Source: DTU015 sp964641455 (GTDB lineage Bacteria > Bacillota > Sulfobacillia > Fermentithermobacillales > Fermentithermobacillaceae). Taken from it: a stretch of DNA of 64,000 nucleotides. A model generated the notes under the pieces. That model did no database searches, was not told the DNA's origin, and saw only the letters and a program-made list of their open reading frames with translations. The stretch covers positions 82,627 through 146,626 of the forward strand of contig CAZXLH010000001.1 in NCBI GenBank assembly GCA_964641455.1, read 5' to 3'. The translations under genes were made by a program, and so were the position numbers. Positions 16,891 to 25,566 of the stretch are shown here, one piece after another (the stretch's first letter is position 1; each line of letters opens with the position of its first letter).

Positions 16891-17523
16891 GTGATTCGCA
16901 ACAAGATTCCGGATGTTGTCATTCGACGCCTTGTAACATATTTGAGAATTTTGATGGAGCGGGATGCAGGCCCTGAAGACTATATTTCTTCAGCCGAAAT
17001 CGGAGACCTGGCTGCGGTGAACAGCGCACAGGTACGAAAAGATTTGGCACTGTTCGGGGAATTTGGCAAGCAAGGAGTGGGTTATCCCATTTTTGGGCTA
17101 AGGGAGGAAATTATCAAGATTCTCGGAGCAGACAGGGAAATGTCAATTGCTGTTTTCGGCGTTGGTGAACTGGGAACGGCACTTGTCCGGTATTTGACGT
17201 CGAGGAGGGAAATCTCCCCTAACTATAGATTCGTAGTTAAGGGGCTTTTTGATGTTGACGAAGGCAAAGTGGGCACCGAAGTAGAGGGCATTCCGGTTCG
17301 GCACTTAGATGATCTGGGCAAGGTTATGGAGATTGAGGAGATAAAGATTGGAGTAATAGCAGTTCCTGCACATGCCGCTCAGGATGTAGTAAGCCAAGCT
17401 ATATCACATGGAATAAAGGGGTTTCTGAATTTTGCTCCTGTAAGGATCAAAACTCTCCCTGATGTAAGGATTCAAAACAGCGATGTTACTTCTGATCTTC
17501 AGGAGTTGGGATTTTACCTATAA
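16891..17523 (+). CDS. rex: Redox-sensing transcriptional repressor Rex
   Basis: This 210-residue homodimeric repressor senses the NADH/NAD+ ratio. The N-terminal winged helix (about 1-80) contains SAEIGDLAAVNSAQVRKDLALFG and GKQGVGYPI. The C-terminal Rossmann domain has VFGVGELGTALVRYL, and the chain ends in the swapped helix (SDLQELGFYL). NADH binding releases Rex from operators of fermentation and respiration genes. The GTG start follows GGGAGGTG. It lies 250 bases upstream of the methylmalonyl-CoA decarboxylase genes. I did not find a clear TTGTGA-like Rex operator in that gap. Confidence 0.92.
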   Translation: MIRNKIPDVVIRRLVTYLRILMERDAGPEDYISSAEIGDLAAVNSAQVRKDLALFGEFGKQGVGYPIFGLREEIIKILGADREMSIAVFGVGELGTALVRYLTSRREISPNYRFVVKGLFDVDEGKVGTEVEGIPVRHLDDLGKVMEIEEIKIGVIAVPAHAAQDVVSQAISHGIKGFLNFAPVRIKTLPDVRIQNSDVTSDLQELGFYL

Positions 17524-17578
17524 ACTGCTTTTTCGGCTGGCACGATTGCAGGGTCCGGGCTGTCTTATGTTAGATAAA

Positions 17579-17600
17579 TTGGATCCTTCACTAGATCCAA
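17579..17600. promoter_or_regulatory. Inverted repeat in the rex-mmdA gap
   Basis: TTGGATC and GATCCAA are perfect 7-base arms separated by 8 bases. It lies about 180 bases upstream of mmdA and could be an operator or an RNA hairpin. It does not match the Rex consensus. The remainder of the 254-base gap shows no other signal. Confidence 0.3.
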
Positions 17601-17777
17601 AGCAAGCCAAACAGAAGGTAATTGGCAACGCTTTGGAATGTATCAAGTGTTAGCAGTAAGCCCTTCCACCTTTCCGCTCTTTATGTTATGCTATCCGTGG
17701 TTTCATGTAAGCTTAGGGCTAAGTATTGGCTGATCCAAATTGGTAACCTTTTGTATTCCTTTTGGAGGTGAAACCGG

Positions 17778-19343
17778 TTGTCAGATTCCTTGTTGCAATT
17801 AGAAGAGAAACTCAAGGAACTAAGAAATCGCCGGAACAAAATTGAGCAAGGTGGCGGCAGCGCCAGAATTGAGAGGCAGCACCAACGTGGCAAGATGACT
17901 GCCCGAGAACGTGTAGCTGCTTTTTTTGATCCTGGCACATTTGTAGAGATTGATGCTTTTGTTACTCATAGGGCAACAGCGTTTGGAATGGCTGATGTAG
18001 AAGCACCTGGCGAAGGAGTGGTTACAGGGTATGGGCTGGTTGATGGAAGGGCTGTGTGCATATCCGCCCAGGACTTTACTGTAATCGGAGGATCGCTAGG
18101 TGAAATGCACGCAGAAAAAATTTGCAAGTGCATGGATCTTGCAGCCAAAGCCGGAATTCCATTTGTATCATTAAATGACTCAGGTGGCGCCAGAATCCAG
18201 GAGGGAGTAGATGCTCTCAAGGGTTATGGCAACATTTTCTATCGGAACGTTAAGTACTCAGGCGTAATTCCGCAGATATCAGTGATTCTTGGCCCCTGTG
18301 CAGGAGGTGCAGTATACTCGCCTGCGCTTACTGACTTTGTCTTCATGGTTGAGGGAATATCCAATATGTTTATTACCGGCCCTCAAGTTATCAAGGCAGT
18401 TACAGGCGAAGAAGTGTCAGTGGAGCAGCTGGGAGGCGCGCTTGTCCATAACCAGGTTAGCGGTGTAGCCCAGTTTATGGCTCCTGATGAGGAAACTTGT
18501 TTTGATATGGTAAGGACGCTATTGTCTTATCTTCCTGCAAACAATCAGGAAGATCCACCCTACGTAGAATCAGGCGACGCTCCAGGAAGATGTGATCCTG
18601 GCTTACGCCAAGTTGTGCCTGTTGATCCAAACAAGGCTTATGACATGTACGAAGTAATATATCCTATGGTAGACAACGGTGTGTTCTTCGAGGTTTCCAG
18701 GCATTTTGCCACGAACATAATTACCGGGTTTGCCAGGATGGACGGCAGGGCAGTAGGCATAATTGCGTCTCAGCCATCATCTAAGGCCGGGTGCCTTGAT
18801 ATTGATGCTTCTGACAAAGCTTCCAGGTTTGTAAGGTTTTGCGATGCTTTTAACGTTCCCCTTGTAACCCTTGTAGACGTACCAGGGTATTTGCCTGGAG
18901 TAGATCAAGAGTACGGCGGGATCATAAGGCATGGTGCAAAACTTCTGTATGCCTATTCTGAAGCTTCTGTTCCAAAGATAACCGTAATAACCAGAAAAGC
19001 TTATGGCGGTGCTTACATCGCTATGTGTTCCAGACACCTCGGCGCAGATATGGTTTTTGCGTTCCCACATGCTGAGATTGCTGTTATGGGCCCCGAGGGC
19101 GCTGCGAACGTGGTTTTTAGAAAAGAAATTCGCGGAGCTGAAGATCCTGCTGCAAAACGCAAGGAGAAGATACAGGAGTTTAGAGACCTGTTTGCTAATC
19201 CGTATGTGGCAGCAAGCAGAGGTTACATAGACGACGTGATAGATCCTCAAGAATTGCGCCCAAGGGTCATAGGCGCTCTTGAACTAACATCGACGAAAAT
19301 GATTGAAAGTGCTCCTAAGAAGCATGGAAACATGCCTTTGTAA
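17778..19343 (+). CDS. mmdA: Methylmalonyl-CoA decarboxylase alpha subunit (carboxyltransferase)
   Basis: This 521-residue subunit moves the carboxyl group of methylmalonyl-CoA to biotin on the carrier subunit, leaving propionyl-CoA. It has the two crotonase-like halves of acyl-CoA carboxyltransferases. Diagnostic stretches are FTVIGGSLGEMHAEK, GARIQEGVDALKGYG and the oxyanion segment GPCAGGAVYSPAL. The second half has QPSSKAGCLDIDASDKASRF and RKAYGGAYIAMCSRHLGAD. Full length matches the family. The TTG start follows GGAGGTG. The three genes behind it supply the membrane, carrier and anchor subunits, which favours the sodium-pumping decarboxylase over a soluble propionyl-CoA carboxylase. Confidence 0.9.
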   Translation: MSDSLLQLEEKLKELRNRRNKIEQGGGSARIERQHQRGKMTARERVAAFFDPGTFVEIDAFVTHRATAFGMADVEAPGEGVVTGYGLVDGRAVCISAQDFTVIGGSLGEMHAEKICKCMDLAAKAGIPFVSLNDSGGARIQEGVDALKGYGNIFYRNVKYSGVIPQISVILGPCAGGAVYSPALTDFVFMVEGISNMFITGPQVIKAVTGEEVSVEQLGGALVHNQVSGVAQFMAPDEETCFDMVRTLLSYLPANNQEDPPYVESGDAPGRCDPGLRQVVPVDPNKAYDMYEVIYPMVDNGVFFEVSRHFATNIITGFARMDGRAVGIIASQPSSKAGCLDIDASDKASRFVRFCDAFNVPLVTLVDVPGYLPGVDQEYGGIIRHGAKLLYAYSEASVPKITVITRKAYGGAYIAMCSRHLGADMVFAFPHAEIAVMGPEGAANVVFRKEIRGAEDPAAKRKEKIQEFRDLFANPYVAASRGYIDDVIDPQELRPRVIGALELTSTKMIESAPKKHGNMPL

Positions 19344-19396
19344 ATCCGTGGCTTGTTCAATGTCGTTTCTACGACGTGTGAAGTGGAGGGATACTG

Positions 19397-19756
19397 ATGA
19401 TAGCTGATACCTTCACAGGCGGCTTAACTTTGAGCCTAATTAACATTGTTAGTGTTTTCCTGGTGTTGATGGTAATAGGTATTGTGATCAATCTTATTCA
19501 CAAATCTGTTTCAAAGCCTGAAGGCACCGAACTTCCCAGAGAAGAAGTTGAGGCATCTGTTAAATCACCTACTATGGCTAAAACCGAGGTTGCCGGAGAG
19601 AAGGTGGCTTTCGATTCGTTGGATTCTCGTCACAAGGCGGTTATAACCGCAGCTTTATATGCTTATTTGGGCCCTGATGAAGTCCCTGTGTTTGTAAGAA
19701 GAATACCTGATGCCGGTGCTTGGGGGAAATCTTCAAGGGCTTTTGCAGTCAAATAA
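19397..19756 (+). CDS. mmdD: Methylmalonyl-CoA decarboxylase small membrane subunit (OadG/MmdD-like)
   Basis: This 119-residue protein has one N-terminal membrane helix (about 8-32, LSLINIVSVFLVLMVIGIVINLI). A flexible Pro/Glu-rich linker follows, then a conserved tail HKAVITAALYAYLGPDEVP. These are the features of OadG/MmdD subunits, which hold the soluble and membrane parts of the sodium-pumping decarboxylase together. It sits between mmdA and the biotin carrier gene with short gaps and its own GGAGGG ribosome site. Confidence 0.8.
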   Translation: MIADTFTGGLTLSLINIVSVFLVLMVIGIVINLIHKSVSKPEGTELPREEVEASVKSPTMAKTEVAGEKVAFDSLDSRHKAVITAALYAYLGPDEVPVFVRRIPDAGAWGKSSRAFAVK

Positions 19757-19841
19757 TTGAAAATGGCATGCCAGTGATTAGGCTAGTTCTGCCTGACGAA
19801 CAACGATAAGTAGAACTTGTTTGAGTAAAGGAGGATAAGAC

Positions 19842-20246
19842 GTGCGACGATTTAGAATAAAAATCGACGATGAAATATTTGAAGTCGAAGTGGAAGAGAT
19901 AGGGCATAAAGCAGGCGGGGAACCGGTGGCTCCCGTTGCCAGGTCAAGTGCTCCTTCTCCGAAAGTGGCTCCTGCTCCTGCCGCCAAACCGGCTGCTGCG
20001 CCTGTAGCTAAGCCTTCAACTAAGCCCGGTGCCGGTTCGGTTACGGCGCCTATTCCCGGAGTTATTACCGAGGTCAAGACTGCTGCAGGAAACAGTGTCA
20101 AAACAGGTGAAGTATTGTTAATTCTTGAAGCCATGAAAATGCAGAATGAAATCCTTGCGCCATACGATGCTACAGTAGTTGAAGTTTGTGTAAGCCAGGG
20201 AGAATCGGTCCAGACCGGAGATGTGCTTGTTAACCTGGACAAATAG
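19842..20246 (+). CDS. mmdC: Biotin carboxyl carrier subunit of methylmalonyl-CoA decarboxylase
   Basis: This 134-residue carrier has three parts. The N-terminus is short and charged, the middle is an Ala/Pro-rich swinging linker (about residues 30-70), and the C-terminal domain is a biotinyl domain. The biotin attachment motif EAMKMQ is present with Lys99. Biotin on this lysine carries CO2 from MmdA to the membrane subunit MmdB. The GTG start follows AAAGGAGG. Confidence 0.92.
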   Translation: MRRFRIKIDDEIFEVEVEEIGHKAGGEPVAPVARSSAPSPKVAPAPAAKPAAAPVAKPSTKPGAGSVTAPIPGVITEVKTAAGNSVKTGEVLLILEAMKMQNEILAPYDATVVEVCVSQGESVQTGDVLVNLDK

Positions 20247-20279
20247 GAACCTTAAACCGGAGGAAGGTGTACTTAAAGA

Positions 20280-21416
20280 ATGAACCTAGGCACACTGGTT
20301 GAAAGGTTATGGCTAACAACAGGTTTTGCAGAACTTTCATGGGGCAACATTGTGATGTTGCTTGTTGGGATTCTGCTGTTATACCTGGCCATATATAAGA
20401 AATTTGAACCTCTTCTTTTGGTACCGATTGCTTTTGGTGCCATTTTGGCAAATTTGCCCAACGCTCCGATTATGAACCCTCCTGAAGGCGATATGCCAGG
20501 CGGATTGTTGTATTACCTGAATTTAGGAGTGGAAAAGGAAATATTCCCGCCACTCATTTTTCTGGGAGTTGGGGCCATGACCGATTTCGGGCCGCTTCTT
20601 GCTAACCCTTCAACTTTGCTTTTGGGAGCAGCATCTCAAGTTGGAGTATTTCTTGCAATGCTTCTTGCCAAAGGCGTAGGGTTTAGCCTTAAAGAGGCTG
20701 CCGCTATCGGTATTATCGGAGGAGCTGACGGGCCTACTGCCATTTATACGGCTATGAAGTTGGCGCCTCACCTTGTTGGGCCGATTGCTGTTGCTGCATA
20801 TACTTACATGTCACTTGTCCCATTTATCCAGCCTCCCATAATGAGGGCTATGACTACGAAAGAAGAGCGCAGCACAGTTATGAGCCAGCTTAGGGAGGTT
20901 TCCAAGACAGAAAAGATAGTGTTCCCAATTGTGGTTACGATATTGGTCAGTTTACTTCTTCCCTCAATAGCGCCTTTAATAGGAATGCTTATGTTAGGCA
21001 ATCTTTTTAGAGAATGCGGAGTAACTGACAGGTTATCCAAGGCCGCTCAAAACGAGCTTAATAATATTGTGGTAATTTTCTTGGCTACTTCTGTTGGAGC
21101 AACCATGAGCGCCGATACATTTTTAACTGTTGATACTATTAAGATTATAGGGCTTGGAGTATTTGCGTTTGCAGGAGGCACTGCAGGCGGGTTATTGCTC
21201 GCTAAGATTATGTATCGTGTGACAGGTGGCAAAGTGAACCCGCTTATTGGTTCTGCAGGCGTTTCTGCAGTACCAATGGCCGCCAGAGTCAGCCAGGTTG
21301 TAGGGCAGGAGGAAAACCCTCAAAACTTCTTGCTTATGCACGCAATGGGGCCTAATGTTGCAGGGGTTATAGGAACGGCAGTTGCTGCAGGCGTAATGCT
21401 GTCACTTCTTACTTAA
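20280..21416 (+). CDS. mmdB: Sodium-translocating decarboxylase beta subunit
   Basis: This 378-residue membrane protein decarboxylates carboxybiotin and couples the reaction to sodium export. It has about nine to eleven hydrophobic segments. The ion-site motif GGADGPTAIY is present, as is the later region GATMSADTFLTVDTIKIIGLG, which with NPLIGSAGVSAVPMAARV is typical of OadB/MmdB/GcdB. It is the last of four decarboxylase genes. Substrate assignment to methylmalonyl-CoA rests on MmdA and on the B12-binding subunit and MeaB genes downstream. Confidence 0.92.
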   Translation: MNLGTLVERLWLTTGFAELSWGNIVMLLVGILLLYLAIYKKFEPLLLVPIAFGAILANLPNAPIMNPPEGDMPGGLLYYLNLGVEKEIFPPLIFLGVGAMTDFGPLLANPSTLLLGAASQVGVFLAMLLAKGVGFSLKEAAAIGIIGGADGPTAIYTAMKLAPHLVGPIAVAAYTYMSLVPFIQPPIMRAMTTKEERSTVMSQLREVSKTEKIVFPIVVTILVSLLLPSIAPLIGMLMLGNLFRECGVTDRLSKAAQNELNNIVVIFLATSVGATMSADTFLTVDTIKIIGLGVFAFAGGTAGGLLLAKIMYRVTGGKVNPLIGSAGVSAVPMAARVSQVVGQEENPQNFLLMHAMGPNVAGVIGTAVAAGVMLSLLT

Positions 21417-21505
21417 ACTTGCGTAGAAAACCGTGTTAAAAAGTGAACTGTTTGAAAAGAGCCCGGTTGTGCCAATTACAAGTTTGATTAGAGGAGGTTA
21501 GCAGG

Positions 21506-21910
21506 ATGGACAGGAAGATTAGAATTCTTGTAGGAAAGCCAGGGCTTGATGGCCACGATCGTGGAGCCAAGGTTATAGCCAGGGCTTACAGAGATGCAGG
21601 TATGGAAGTTATATATAGCGGTTTGCATCGTTCTCCTGAGGAACTGGCCAGAATGGCGGTAGAAGAAGACGTTGATGTAGTGGCCTGTTCCATTCTCTCA
21701 GGGGCACATGGGACACTGCTTCCCAAAGTGGTCGAATGTTTGAAAAAAGAAAAGGGCACCGGCGAACTGGACGTGCTTGTGCTTGCAGGCGGTATTATTC
21801 CTAAGGAAGATGCTGAATTGCTCAAGAAAAGCGGAATAGATGAAGTATTCGGCCCGGGAACAAACACCCAGGACATTGTTGAATATACCAGGGCAAATCT
21901 TAAGAGATAG
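21506..21910 (+). CDS. Cobalamin-binding small subunit of methylmalonyl-CoA mutase
   Basis: This 134-residue protein is a stand-alone B12-binding domain. The motif GLDGHDRGAK contains the DxHxxG signature, whose His replaces the lower ligand of the cobalt. SILSGAH and LAGGIIP supply the other cofactor-binding loops. In mutases of this type the catalytic TIM-barrel chain is a separate gene; none lies in the window. GAGGAGG precedes the ATG. It is followed 70 bases later by meaB. Confidence 0.88.
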   Translation: MDRKIRILVGKPGLDGHDRGAKVIARAYRDAGMEVIYSGLHRSPEELARMAVEEDVDVVACSILSGAHGTLLPKVVECLKKEKGTGELDVLVLAGGIIPKEDAELLKKSGIDEVFGPGTNTQDIVEYTRANLKR

Positions 21911-21979
21911 CTTGTTAATGTTGATTGATGTTAATTCGGCTATAGCTTAAGGGCGTTTATTCAGAACCCAGGCAGGACG

Positions 21980-22972
21980 GTGTTGCATTTGCACGAAGGA
22001 AGTGAAGTTGCAGAAAAAATTATCCAGGGTTTTGGCAAAAAGAAGAGATCTGCCTTAGCAAGGGCAGTTACTCTGGTTGAGGATGATTCTGTATATGCTC
22101 AATATATACTTAAAGAAGCTTTTAAGTGCAGAGGGCATAGCAAAGTGTTGGGTATAACAGGATCGCCTGGGGTTGGCAAATCGACTCTGGTTGATGGTTT
22201 GATTACAACCATACGAAACCAGGGGCACTCTGTAGGAGTGATTGCAGTAGATCCATCGTCTCCGTTTACAGGCGGTGCCATACTCGGAGACAGGGTTAGG
22301 GTGCGATCGCGTACCACAGATGATAATGTGTTTTTTCGCAGTTTGGCGTCCAGAGGCCACTTAGGGGGAGTTTCAAGGCATACAGGCGATATCATAACCC
22401 TTTTTGATGCGTTTGGCTTTGATTACATAGTAGTTGAAACAGTGGGCACAGGCCAGTCTGAAGTAGACATTATGAAATATGCTCATTCTGTTTTGGTAGT
22501 CATGGCGCCTGGATTAGGTGATGATATTCAGGCCATTAAAGCCGGAATTTTAGAGATTGGCGATGTATTTTGTGTAAATAAGGCTGATCGCCCAGATGCT
22601 GACCGGGCCGTTTCTGTGCTAGAGGCCATGCTTGAACTTAACCGGGACTGGCAATGGAGGCCGCCTGTGGTTAAGGCCATTGCATCGCGCGGCCAGGGTA
22701 TAGACGAAGTCTTCGGGGAGATTAACAACCACCTCAAGTTTCTCGAGGACAACGGCTTGCTTGAAGAAAGGGTCTTCAGGAGTTATGTTGCTTCGATTGA
22801 GCAAAATATCAAGCGTGAGACAGTTGACCGTATTTTTGCAATGTCCCATTCTGATGGAACCCTTGATACGGCCGTGAATCAACTGCTGGAAGGCAAGACA
22901 CACCCAGCTGCTATAGCCAGGCAGCTTATTGATCTGTATTTGTGCAGCGAAAAAAACAATCAAAACAGATAG
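21980..22972 (+). CDS. meaB: Methylmalonyl-CoA mutase chaperone GTPase MeaB
   Basis: This 330-residue G3E P-loop GTPase protects and reloads the B12 cofactor of methylmalonyl-CoA mutase. Walker A is GSPGVGKST (61-69). The Walker B and base-recognition regions are VETVGTGQSE and NKAD. The N-terminal helices (ALARAVTLVEDD) and the C-terminal dimerisation arm are of normal length. The GTG at 21980 is the assumed start; the ribosome site is weak (GGCAGGACGG). A terminator hairpin at 23011 closes the cluster. Confidence 0.9.
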   Translation: MLHLHEGSEVAEKIIQGFGKKKRSALARAVTLVEDDSVYAQYILKEAFKCRGHSKVLGITGSPGVGKSTLVDGLITTIRNQGHSVGVIAVDPSSPFTGGAILGDRVRVRSRTTDDNVFFRSLASRGHLGGVSRHTGDIITLFDAFGFDYIVVETVGTGQSEVDIMKYAHSVLVVMAPGLGDDIQAIKAGILEIGDVFCVNKADRPDADRAVSVLEAMLELNRDWQWRPPVVKAIASRGQGIDEVFGEINNHLKFLEDNGLLEERVFRSYVASIEQNIKRETVDRIFAMSHSDGTLDTAVNQLLEGKTHPAAIARQLIDLYLCSEKNNQNR

Positions 22973-23010
22973 CAAACTATGTAATACATTATGTGATATA
23001 CAGATAAGTG

Positions 23011-23050
23011 AAGCCGGGAAGAGTTTGTAAACCTACTTTTCCCGGCTTTT
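23011..23050 (+). terminator. Terminator after meaB
   Basis: AGCCGGGAA and TTCCCGGCT pair over 9 bp, with the second arm running into TTTT. It separates the mutase cluster from the heat-shock genes. Confidence 0.75.
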
Positions 23051-23185
23051 GAATTTAGAAGGTGTGTCTTAGCCTGATCACTATCATATGTGAAGTTACT
23101 TGACTGTTTGGAGTATAATTGTTATTGATCTTGAATAGGAAAGTTGTTTGGATTTTATAGGTTTCTTAATCAAGGAGATGATTGC

Positions 23186-23572
23186 GTGGCTTATTTTCAC
23201 GGGCCCGATGACCCGGTTTACACTATAGGCGTTGCTGCGCGTCTTCTCGGGGAAACTCCGCAGTTCCTTCGGCAGATTGAAAACGAAGGGTTAATATCAC
23301 CGGCTCGAACAGATTCCAATATCCGCCTGTATTCTGACAACGATCTAAAATTGCTTGCCCGCATTATTGATTTGTGGCGGAATTGCGGAATCAATCCGCA
23401 GGGAATTCGAGTGATCATAGCGATGGAGGAGGAGGATTCTGAAGGTACGACCAAAAAAAGGAATCACCAGATTCGCAATTCCACACGTTCTGTAAGAGAG
23501 TCAAACCGGCATGGTGCAAAAACCTCTGGAAGTTGTGAGAATCAAGATGACCTGGTGAAAGAGACTCGATAA
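23186..23572 (+). CDS. hspR: MerR-family regulator, HspR-like
   Basis: This 128-residue protein has an N-terminal MerR-type winged helix (PVYTIGVAARLLGETPQFLRQIENEGLISPAR, then RLYSDNDLKLLARI). In the HspR manner it lacks a long coiled coil or effector domain. The C-terminus is Ser/Lys/Asn-rich and probably disordered. HspR represses dnaK operons and releases DNA on heat stress; the gene stands 60 bases in front of dnaK, which supports the assignment. The GTG at 23186 follows AAGGAGATG at ideal spacing. The longer frame from 23144 has no ribosome site. No HAIR-type operator was convincing. Confidence 0.78.
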   Translation: MAYFHGPDDPVYTIGVAARLLGETPQFLRQIENEGLISPARTDSNIRLYSDNDLKLLARIIDLWRNCGINPQGIRVIIAMEEEDSEGTTKKRNHQIRNSTRSVRESNRHGAKTSGSCENQDDLVKETR

Positions 23573-23632
23573 AAATATGGTGTGCAATATGAATTTTTGC
23601 AATGAATTGTAATTGATTGTGGAGGTGCGTTT

Positions 23633-25561
23633 ATGTCCAAAATTGTAGGCATTGACCTTGGTACTACAAATTCGGTTATTTCCATAATGGAAGGTTCTGA
23701 ACCTACTGTAGTCATTAATGCTGAAGGCTCGAGAACTACCCCTTCTGTAGTGGCTTTCAGTAAGAAACAGGAAAAACTTGTGGGGCAACTTGCCAGACGC
23801 CAGGGAGTCTTAAATCCTGAGAATACGATATCATCAATTAAGCGCTTTATGGGCCGGCGTTATGACGAAGTGGAGGTTGAACGTGAGCGTATTCCTTATC
23901 AGATTAGGCGCGGTAAGCATGATGAAGTGAGAGTGTATGTACCTTCTGTTGATAAGGAACTAACCCCGGAAGAACTCTCAGCCCATGTGCTCAGAAAAAT
24001 GAAAGAAGATGCTGAGAAGTATCTGGGTGAACCCATTACCAAGGCAGTCATCACGGTTCCTGCTTATTTTAACGATGCCCAGCGGCAGGCCACAAAAGAT
24101 GCAGGACGCATAGCCGGGCTTGAGGTACTTAGGATAATCAATGAGCCCACAGCCGCTTCTTTGGCTTATGGAGTAGACAAAAAAGCCAATGAAAAAATCC
24201 TGGTATTTGACCTGGGTGGCGGCACTTTTGACGTATCACTTTTGGAAGTGGGCGACGGTGTGGTGGAAGTGCTGGCAACTGCCGGCGATACTCACCTTGG
24301 CGGTGACGATTACGATCAAAGAATCGTAGATTATGTAGCTGAAGAATTCAAAAAAGGGACCGGGGTTGACCTGCGAAAAGACAGGCAGGCATTGCAGCGG
24401 CTCATAGAGGCTTCAGAAAAAGCTAAGGTAGAACTTTCACAGGTTCTTGAAACTACCGTTAGTTTGCCGTTTATAAGCGCTGACAGAGACGGGCAGCCAC
24501 TTCACCTGGAAGAAAGATTAACCAGAGCCAAATTTGAAGAGCTTACGGAAGATTTGACCAGGCGCTGCACCGGGCCTGTGAGGCGGGTGCTGGAAGATGC
24601 AAAACTAAAAGCTGAAGACCTGGATGAAGTAATCCTGGTTGGCGGTTCTACAAGAATGCCCAAGATTCAAGAAATGGTTAAAAGCATTACAGGTAAAGAG
24701 CCTAACAGGGGCGTTAACCCAGATGAAGTCGTTGCCATGGGAGCTGCCATTCAGGCGGGAGTGCTTGCCGGAGATGTCAAAGACATTGTCTTGCTTGATG
24801 TTACTCCCCTTACCCTTGGTATTGAGACCTTGGGCGAGGTCATGACACCTATCATTGAAAGAAACACAACCATACCTGTAAGGAAAAGCCAGATTTTTAC
24901 AACTGCAGCAGATATGCAACCACAGGTTGAGATCCACGTACTTCAAGGCGAACGCCAAATGGCACGGGATAACCGGACCCTTGGCAGGTTTACGCTCACA
25001 GGGATTCCGCCTGCGCCAAGAGGGGTGCCACAAATTGAAGTTTCTTTTGACATTGACGCCAATGGAATCTTGAATGTGTCTGCAAAAGACAAGGGTACAG
25101 GGAAAGAGCAGAACATTACGATAAAGGCGTCTACCCAGCTTCCGAGAGAGGAAGTTGACAGGCTGGTAGAAGAAGCTGAGAAGCACGCAGAAGAAGACAA
25201 AGAGAAAAAAGAACAGGTTGAAGCAAGAAATCAGCTTGATCAACTGGTTTACACTGTAGAGAAAAGCCTAAAAGACGTAGGAGACAAGATTTCGGCTGAT
25301 GATAAGAGCAAAGTAGAAAGTGCGTTGTCGTCGGCCAAAGAAGCTCTGAAAGCCGATGACATGGATGCTATGAAGAAGGCATCTGAGGATTTGCAGGATG
25401 CTGCTTCCAAGTTAGCCGAAGAGTTGTATAAGCAAGCGGCTCAAGAAGGCCAGGCCGCAGGCTCAGAGGGCGATGGCGGCCCAGATACAGGCACTCAAGA
25501 CAAAAAGGATGTATATGATGCTGAGTTCAGGGAAAAGAAGGACAAGGAAGGCGAGAGTTGA
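23633..25561 (+). CDS. dnaK: Chaperone DnaK (Hsp70)
   Basis: This 642-residue ATP-driven chaperone has the actin-like ATPase domain (about 1-365), with GIDLGTTNSV, NEPTAASLAYG, VFDLGGGTFDVSLLEVG and VGGSTRMPKIQ. The linker KDIVLLDVTPLTLGIETLG follows, then the substrate domain (about 375-480) and a helical lid. The tail is acidic and Gly/Asp-rich with no EEVD-type end, as expected for bacteria. GGAGGTG precedes the ATG. The order hspR-dnaK-grpE differs from the usual Bacillota order hrcA-grpE-dnaK-dnaJ. Confidence 0.97.
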   Translation: MSKIVGIDLGTTNSVISIMEGSEPTVVINAEGSRTTPSVVAFSKKQEKLVGQLARRQGVLNPENTISSIKRFMGRRYDEVEVERERIPYQIRRGKHDEVRVYVPSVDKELTPEELSAHVLRKMKEDAEKYLGEPITKAVITVPAYFNDAQRQATKDAGRIAGLEVLRIINEPTAASLAYGVDKKANEKILVFDLGGGTFDVSLLEVGDGVVEVLATAGDTHLGGDDYDQRIVDYVAEEFKKGTGVDLRKDRQALQRLIEASEKAKVELSQVLETTVSLPFISADRDGQPLHLEERLTRAKFEELTEDLTRRCTGPVRRVLEDAKLKAEDLDEVILVGGSTRMPKIQEMVKSITGKEPNRGVNPDEVVAMGAAIQAGVLAGDVKDIVLLDVTPLTLGIETLGEVMTPIIERNTTIPVRKSQIFTTAADMQPQVEIHVLQGERQMARDNRTLGRFTLTGIPPAPRGVPQIEVSFDIDANGILNVSAKDKGTGKEQNITIKASTQLPREEVDRLVEEAEKHAEEDKEKKEQVEARNQLDQLVYTVEKSLKDVGDKISADDKSKVESALSSAKEALKADDMDAMKKASEDLQDAASKLAEELYKQAAQEGQAAGSEGDGGPDTGTQDKKDVYDAEFREKKDKEGES

Positions 25562-25566
25562 AGCAC

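Noticed and set aside
16757..17778. Rex operator (TTGTGA-type) controlling mmdA
   Set aside because: No adequate match was found in the gap. The inverted repeat at 17579-17600 has a different sequence.
22981..23185. CIRCE or HAIR operator before hspR-dnaK
   Set aside because: No TTAGCACTC-type element is present. CTTGACT and AGTATAA near 23100-23120 match a HAIR repeat at only about half the positions with wrong spacing.
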